A stretch of DNA of 9,724 bases from Bacteroidales bacterium (GTDB lineage: Bacteria > Bacteroidota > Bacteroidia > Bacteroidales > Paludibacteraceae), in contig CAAFYY010000079.1 of the NCBI GenBank assembly GCA_900767385.1, positions 1 to 9,724 on the forward strand, read 5' to 3'. The notes below the pieces were generated by a model that worked only from the letters and a program-made list of their open reading frames with translations, ran no database searches and was not told the DNA's origin. The position numbers and the translations under genes are program-made. Shown here piece after piece: positions 6,057 to 9,724 of the stretch; position 1 is the first letter of the stretch, and the number at the start of each line of letters is the position of its first letter.

Positions 6057-7604
6057 ATGCTCCGACTGGACAAAACGGTTCTGCAAAATTTCAACGAAGA
6101 CGAGTGTGAAGTTATCGTCCGCTTTCACAAAGCGCTCTACAACGATGAGATAGAGTGCCGACTGAATACGGACGAACTCGTTGTTGTGCTTGACTATCTC
6201 ACCCTCCTCGATCACCCAGAAGGCAATCTCATAGCCCTACGAATGGTAGAGAACGGTTTGGAGAAAGCACCCGATGATGCCGACTTGCTCCAACTGAAAG
6301 CCCGTCTCAAGCTCCTCTTCTTCCAACCTGAGGAGGCATTGGCTATCACCCATGCCATTGCAGGCAAAGAGCATCCAGAAGCATATGTCTTGCTGGCTCA
6401 AATCTATGCGCAGCAACGCACAGAGACCGGCGACCGCCTCACTCTTGAGGCTCTGAAACAATACGCACTCTACGAACCAGACGACGAGACCGCCATCCTC
6501 GACGTTGTCAACTACCGCGCCGACAGAATCAACTACACGTTATATATGCAGTTGCTGAAGCAGGTCTTTGAATCTGGCAAAGATGCGGAGCGTTCGCTCA
6601 ACAGCATCAGAATCTGTTTGGTCAATTTCGGACAGAGCTACGAGGTGCTTAAAGACATTGAGCAGCTTTACAACACCTTTCTCCAACGCCAGCCCTATCA
6701 TCTCCAGGCACTGATTGGCTACGCTGAAATACTGGCAATGGAAGGAGAGACAAACAAAGCTGCCGAAGTGGCAACTACCTACTGCTCCCTTTACGAGGAT
6801 GATAAAGAGAAACTACCAGTGTTGCTGCTTGACGCCGCCGACTATCTCTCGCAATCCGAGCGTTATCCTTATGCTTTGAAGATGCTCAAGCGATTTGCCA
6901 TCCTTTGTCCTGAACAGACTCAAGAGGAGTTCTATGATGCAACTCGCCCCTTACTGAAAGACTTCACCTATCTCAACCTTTCGAAACACTCCTATGACTA
7001 TATGATGGGGCTGTGTCTCAATGCCACAGAAGAACCGACATTGGCAATTCCCTATTTGGAACGGGTCATCGGTCGCAACGATGTCGAGATGGTCGGAGCT
7101 ATGCGCGTCCTAAGTCAGGTGCTCCTTTCCATGGAACATTATCAACAGTCTGAACAATATGCCCTCTCGGCAGTATCACTCAGCAACGGTTCGCCTGTTG
7201 AGTCGGCACTCTCTCTGCAAAACCTCGGCGAGATATACTGCAAACTTGCAATGGAACCTCAGTTTGTAGAATTCAGAAAGACCAATCTGGAAGCCGCCAA
7301 ACTGTCGTTCAACTCAGCAGAATCGCATCACCACCTCCTCCTATCCAATGTTGGATTGGCCAAAGTGGCTCTGATGCAAGGCGAATTGGACGAAGCATCA
7401 CAATGGCTCACAGTCGCTTTGAATGAATCCAACGAAAACATCAATTGTCTGGAAGTGAAGACTGCGCTCCATATCGCACGCAACGAAAGGAAGCTGGCAG
7501 AACAGACATTCCGCCTCCTTTGCGGCTACACCGACCAGGCTCATCGTCATATCATCAGTCTGCTCCCCCAAGCAGCAACGTTTCTCAACACCATCACACT
7601 CTAA
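6057..7604 (+). CDS. tetratricopeptide-repeat protein of unknown function
   Basis: The 515-residue, probably cytoplasmic protein is almost entirely helical, with no signal peptide or membrane segment. TPR-like helix pairs recur: around 58-102 (NLIALRMVENGLEKAPDDAD, then LLQLKARLKLLFFQPEEALA), 108-130, 210-240 (YHLQALIGYAEILAMEGETN), 265-285 (YPYALKMLKRFAILCPEQ), 310-340, 350-375 (AMRVLSQVLLSMEHYQQSEQ) and 430-460 (VGLAKVALMQGELDEASQWL). The N-terminal 45 residues (LQNFNEDECEVIVRFHKALY) are distinct. TPR arrays mediate protein-protein contact, but the partner cannot be named. It starts 12 bp after the TSCPD gene and ends 11 bp before the DedA gene, so it is in the operon. Similar cytosolic TPR proteins are frequent in Bacteroidales. 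Reality firm, function open. Confidence 0.9.
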   Translation: MLRLDKTVLQNFNEDECEVIVRFHKALYNDEIECRLNTDELVVVLDYLTLLDHPEGNLIALRMVENGLEKAPDDADLLQLKARLKLLFFQPEEALAITHAIAGKEHPEAYVLLAQIYAQQRTETGDRLTLEALKQYALYEPDDETAILDVVNYRADRINYTLYMQLLKQVFESGKDAERSLNSIRICLVNFGQSYEVLKDIEQLYNTFLQRQPYHLQALIGYAEILAMEGETNKAAEVATTYCSLYEDDKEKLPVLLLDAADYLSQSERYPYALKMLKRFAILCPEQTQEEFYDATRPLLKDFTYLNLSKHSYDYMMGLCLNATEEPTLAIPYLERVIGRNDVEMVGAMRVLSQVLLSMEHYQQSEQYALSAVSLSNGSPVESALSLQNLGEIYCKLAMEPQFVEFRKTNLEAAKLSFNSAESHHHLLLSNVGLAKVALMQGELDEASQWLTVALNESNENINCLEVKTALHIARNERKLAEQTFRLLCGYTDQAHRHIISLLPQAATFLNTITL

Positions 7605-7615
7605 GAAAGATTATC

Positions 7616-8320
7616 ATGAAAAAAACATTGTTCCTGACCTTATTCCTCTTCGTTCTTATACCGTTTTGTGCGGCGCAAACAGATACTGCGCAAACAGACA
7701 AGACCAGTTGGGTTGACCGTGTAGAGGTGTTGTTCGATGAGAATATGAACTATGGAACTGTGGCAGCTTTGATGGCTGTCGAGAGTTCGTTTGTTCCATT
7801 CCCTTCCGAAATTGTCGTCCCACCAGCAGCTTATGTGGCAAGCAAACCCGAAAGCGACATGACAATATGGGGAGTTGTTCTGGCTGCCACCATCGGTGCG
7901 TTGTTGGGAGCATTGATTAACTACTTTCTTGCCTTGTGGTTGGGTAGACCAATCATCTACCGCTTGGTGGACACACGCTTGGGCCGACTGTTGATGCTCT
8001 CTTCCGAGAAGGTTCAACATGCGGAGGATTATTTCGTTAAACACGGCGCCGTTTCCACATTGGTTGGGCGTCTCATTCCTGCCGTCCGCCAACTGATATC
8101 CATTCCTGCCGGCTTGTCGAAGATGCGCCTCGGAACCTTCATACTCTTCACTTCCTTAGGAGCTGCAGTATGGAATAGCGTCTTGGCATTGTTAGGCTAT
8201 TTGGCACAAGGACAATCGGAACTCATCCACCGCTATAGTCACGAACTCTCAATCATCCTACTTGCTGCTGTCGGCATCGTTGCTGTGGTGTTGATAGCCA
8301 AAAAACTGATGAAAAGATGA
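7616..8320 (+). CDS. DedA-family (SNARE-associated/VTT domain) membrane protein
   Basis: The 234-residue protein opens with an N-terminal hydrophobic segment and a likely cleavage site after CAA (residues 18-20), then a short polar stretch. The DedA/VTT domain covers about 45-200. It contains ESSFVPFPSEIVVPPAAYVA (56-75), a glycine-rich helix GALLGALINYFLALWLGR (94-111), GRLIPAVRQLISIPAGLSKM (151-170) and GAAVWNSVLALLGYLAQG (182-199), followed by a C-terminal membrane helix (about 212-229). Arg152 and Arg158 correspond to arginines needed in E. coli YqjA/YghB, and Glu56 and Glu65 supply the acidic residues near the re-entrant loop. Family members include undecaprenyl-phosphate and phospholipid flippases. 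I start at the ATG at 7616, giving a proper signal-like N-terminus; the frame is open further back but inside the TPR gene. It overlaps aroE by 4 bp. Confidence 0.92.
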   Translation: MKKTLFLTLFLFVLIPFCAAQTDTAQTDKTSWVDRVEVLFDENMNYGTVAALMAVESSFVPFPSEIVVPPAAYVASKPESDMTIWGVVLAATIGALLGALINYFLALWLGRPIIYRLVDTRLGRLLMLSSEKVQHAEDYFVKHGAVSTLVGRLIPAVRQLISIPAGLSKMRLGTFILFTSLGAAVWNSVLALLGYLAQGQSELIHRYSHELSIILLAAVGIVAVVLIAKKLMKR

Positions 8321-9057
8321 GACATCGTCTAGCATTAATCGGTCACCCCGTTGCACACTCACGATCTGCATCTTACTTCCAGCAAAAATTTCTCAAGGAA
8401 GGCATCGACGGCAGTTACATCCTACTGGATACGCCCTCATTAAACACACTGGAGGAGGAGATAGAGCGACACGGATTGACTGGCTTCAACGTCACCGCGC
8501 CTCACAAACAAGCCATCCTTCCTTATCTGAATCAACTAACTCAGGAAGCAGAGGCAATAGGCGCAGTCAATACCGTAGCCATCAGAGACGGCAAATTGAT
8601 TGGACATAACACTGATGCCATTGGATTTGCCGATGCCATCCGTCCCCTACTCCAACCATATCACACCTCCGCCCTTGTCTTGGGTAATGGAGGCGCAGCA
8701 AAGGCTGTTCGCTATGCCCTCAAAAATCTCCTTCATATCGACTATCTCACCATTGCCCGTCGTGGCAGCGACCTCACCTTTGAAGCAATCAGCAAACCGC
8801 TGATGGACAGTCATACAGTCATCATCAACTGCACAACCTTAGGAATGGAGCCAAAGAAGGAAACCGTTCCTCTTCCATACCACTATCTTACAGAGAAACA
8901 TCTACTTTTTGATTTGATGTATGCGCCTGAGCAGACGCCGTTTCTTTTAGAAGGTAAGCAGAAGAAAGCAACGGTCTGCAATGGACTCTCTATGCTATAC
9001 AATCAAGCAGAAGCGGCCTGGCAATTTTGGAACGACTCACATTCTCATAAAATTTAA
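8317..9057 (+). CDS. aroE: shikimate dehydrogenase
   Basis: AroE reduces 3-dehydroshikimate to shikimate with NADPH in the chorismate pathway. At 246 residues it is slightly shorter than the roughly 270 of E. coli AroE, as in other Bacteroidales. The substrate domain shows LIGHPVAHSRSASYF (7-21, shikimate-binding serines 14 and 16), FNVTAPHK (57-64, catalytic Lys64), AVNT (83-86) and GHNTDAIGF (96-104, catalytic Asp100). The nucleotide loop is LGNGGAAKAVRYAL (122-135), then NCTTLGMEP. The C-terminal MYAPEQTPFLL and NGLSMLYNQAEAAWQFW stretches complete the family pattern. The ATG overlaps the DedA stop in an ATGA arrangement, so the two are translationally coupled. It is the last gene before a new promoter at 9091. 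No terminator is evident behind it. Confidence 0.97.
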   Translation: MRHRLALIGHPVAHSRSASYFQQKFLKEGIDGSYILLDTPSLNTLEEEIERHGLTGFNVTAPHKQAILPYLNQLTQEAEAIGAVNTVAIRDGKLIGHNTDAIGFADAIRPLLQPYHTSALVLGNGGAAKAVRYALKNLLHIDYLTIARRGSDLTFEAISKPLMDSHTVIINCTTLGMEPKKETVPLPYHYLTEKHLLFDLMYAPEQTPFLLEGKQKKATVCNGLSMLYNQAEAAWQFWNDSHSHKI

Positions 9058-9090
9058 GCAGCAAGACGCATTCAGATAAGAAAAAATCAG

Positions 9091-9098
9091 TACTTTTG
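9091..9098 (+). promoter_or_regulatory. Bacteroidota-type -7 box for the CLC gene
   Basis: TACTTTTG fits TAnnTTTG and is followed by CGCC, with the CLC start codon 26 bp further on. No convincing -33 TTTG is seen at 19-21 bp spacing. The gap between aroE and the CLC gene is 67 bp and lacks a terminator hairpin, so the gene probably has its own promoter but may also receive read-through. Confidence 0.6.
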
Positions 9099-9124
9099 CG
9101 CCAAATTTTTTCAAAAATTATCCC

Positions 9125-9724
9125 ATGAGCAATACAGAGGAAAGTCAAGAGAAGGCCAGCCTCTACACCAGACTGTTGGAATGGCGTGAGGTTCATATCA
9201 AAGAGAATCATTTTCTTGTGATACTGAGCATTATTGTCGGTTGCCTGACAGCCATTGCCGCTTGGGTTTTGAAAAGCATCGTCCACTTCATCCAGCATCT
9301 TGTAGTCAACATCTCCGCTGGCGACCTGAACTATTGGTATCTGATTCTGCCAACCGTCGGTATCACCATTGCCAGTCTGTTTGTTCGATTTGTCGTGAGA
9401 GACGACATCGGACACGGTGTGACCAAGATTCTTGCAGCGATTTCACAACATAAATCTATCATCAAGGCCCATAACATGTGGAGCAGCGTGGTTGCCAGTG
9501 CCATCACCATCGGTTTCGGTGGTTCTGTCGGTGCCGAGGCTCCTATCGTGTTGACCGGCTCTGCCATCGGCTCCAACCTCGGACGCATCTGTCGATTAGA
9601 CCAAAAGACATTGATGCTGTTGGTAGGATGTGGCGCAGCAGGTGCCATCGGCGGCATCTTCAAAGCCCCAATTGCTGGCGTGGCATTTACCTTGGAGGTG
9701 TTGATGATTGACCTCACGATGACA
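9125..9724 (+). CDS. CLC-family chloride channel/transporter, 3' end outside the window
   Basis: The first 200 residues are present without a stop codon. After a polar cytoplasmic head (1-29), the helices and ion-binding loops of a CLC protein follow. GHGVT (96-100) takes the place of the canonical GSGIP loop, and GAEAP (136-140) that of G(K/R)EGP, keeping the gating glutamate as Glu138. Then come TGSAIGSNLGR (144-154) and the helix GGIFKAPIAGVAFTLEVLM (176-194). By alignment with E. coli CLC-ec1, Glu191 matches E202 and Val192 matches the internal proton glutamate E203, a change typical of channel-type CLCs. The remaining helices, and any C-terminal CBS domains, lie to the right. It acts in the inner membrane in anion movement. 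The start is supported by the promoter at 9091 and an N-terminus of normal length. Family firm; channel versus exchanger is inference. Confidence 0.93.
   Translation, partial: MSNTEESQEKASLYTRLLEWREVHIKENHFLVILSIIVGCLTAIAAWVLKSIVHFIQHLVVNISAGDLNYWYLILPTVGITIASLFVRFVVRDDIGHGVTKILAAISQHKSIIKAHNMWSSVVASAITIGFGGSVGAEAPIVLTGSAIGSNLGRICRLDQKTLMLLVGCGAAGAIGGIFKAPIAGVAFTLEVLMIDLTMT

Noticed and set aside
7445..7615. Upstream start that would lengthen the DedA protein by 57 residues
   Set aside because: The extra part is out of frame within the TPR gene, is low in family-like sequence, and would bury the obvious signal peptide beginning at 7616.

Overview
The window looks like chromosomal DNA from a member of the Bacteroidota, most likely order Bacteroidales and close to Prevotella. 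Three things point there: promoter elements of the TAnnTTTG type, starts without a purine-rich Shine-Dalgarno sequence, and protein sequences that read like Bacteroidales homologues (Tgt, the LptF/LptG permease, FolB, AroE, a TSCPD protein, a SUMF1-domain lipoprotein). The genus is inferred, not proven.

Layout. Bases 1-274 hold a 42/43-bp tandem repeat with six full units and a seventh partial one, probably continuing left of the window. A strong intrinsic terminator (284-316) follows; it serves the minus-strand gene at 351-1148, a SUMF1/formylglycine-generating-enzyme-like lipoprotein that lacks the catalytic cysteine pair. A divergent promoter region (about 1149-1254) separates it from a long plus-strand run. 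That run is: nitroreductase-family protein (1255-1827), tgt (1832-2962), LptF/LptG-family permease (2984-4084), folB (4086-4436), small lipoprotein of unknown function (4449-4802), BASS-like transporter (4845-5750), TSCPD protein (5790-6044), TPR protein (6057-7604), DedA-family membrane protein (7616-8320) and aroE (8317-9057). A second TAnnTTTG promoter (9091-9098) precedes a CLC-type chloride channel/transporter gene that runs off the right edge (9125-9724).

The ten plus-strand genes have gaps of 1-42 bp, and one pair overlaps by 4 bp, so they probably form one operon or a few overlapping ones. The contents are mostly housekeeping: tRNA queuosine modification (Tgt), LPS export (LptF/G), folate synthesis (FolB), aromatic amino acid/chorismate synthesis (AroE), and envelope proteins (lipoprotein, transporter, DedA). 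They do not obviously make one pathway.

I see no defence system, mobile element, CRISPR array, rRNA or tRNA. The points most worth a second look are the hairpin-bearing tandem repeat, the loss of canonical metal or catalytic residues in the Tgt and SUMF1 proteins, the non-canonical filter of the CLC protein, and a perfect 12-bp palindrome in the gap before the TSCPD gene. I did not find convincing evidence of a new multi-gene system.
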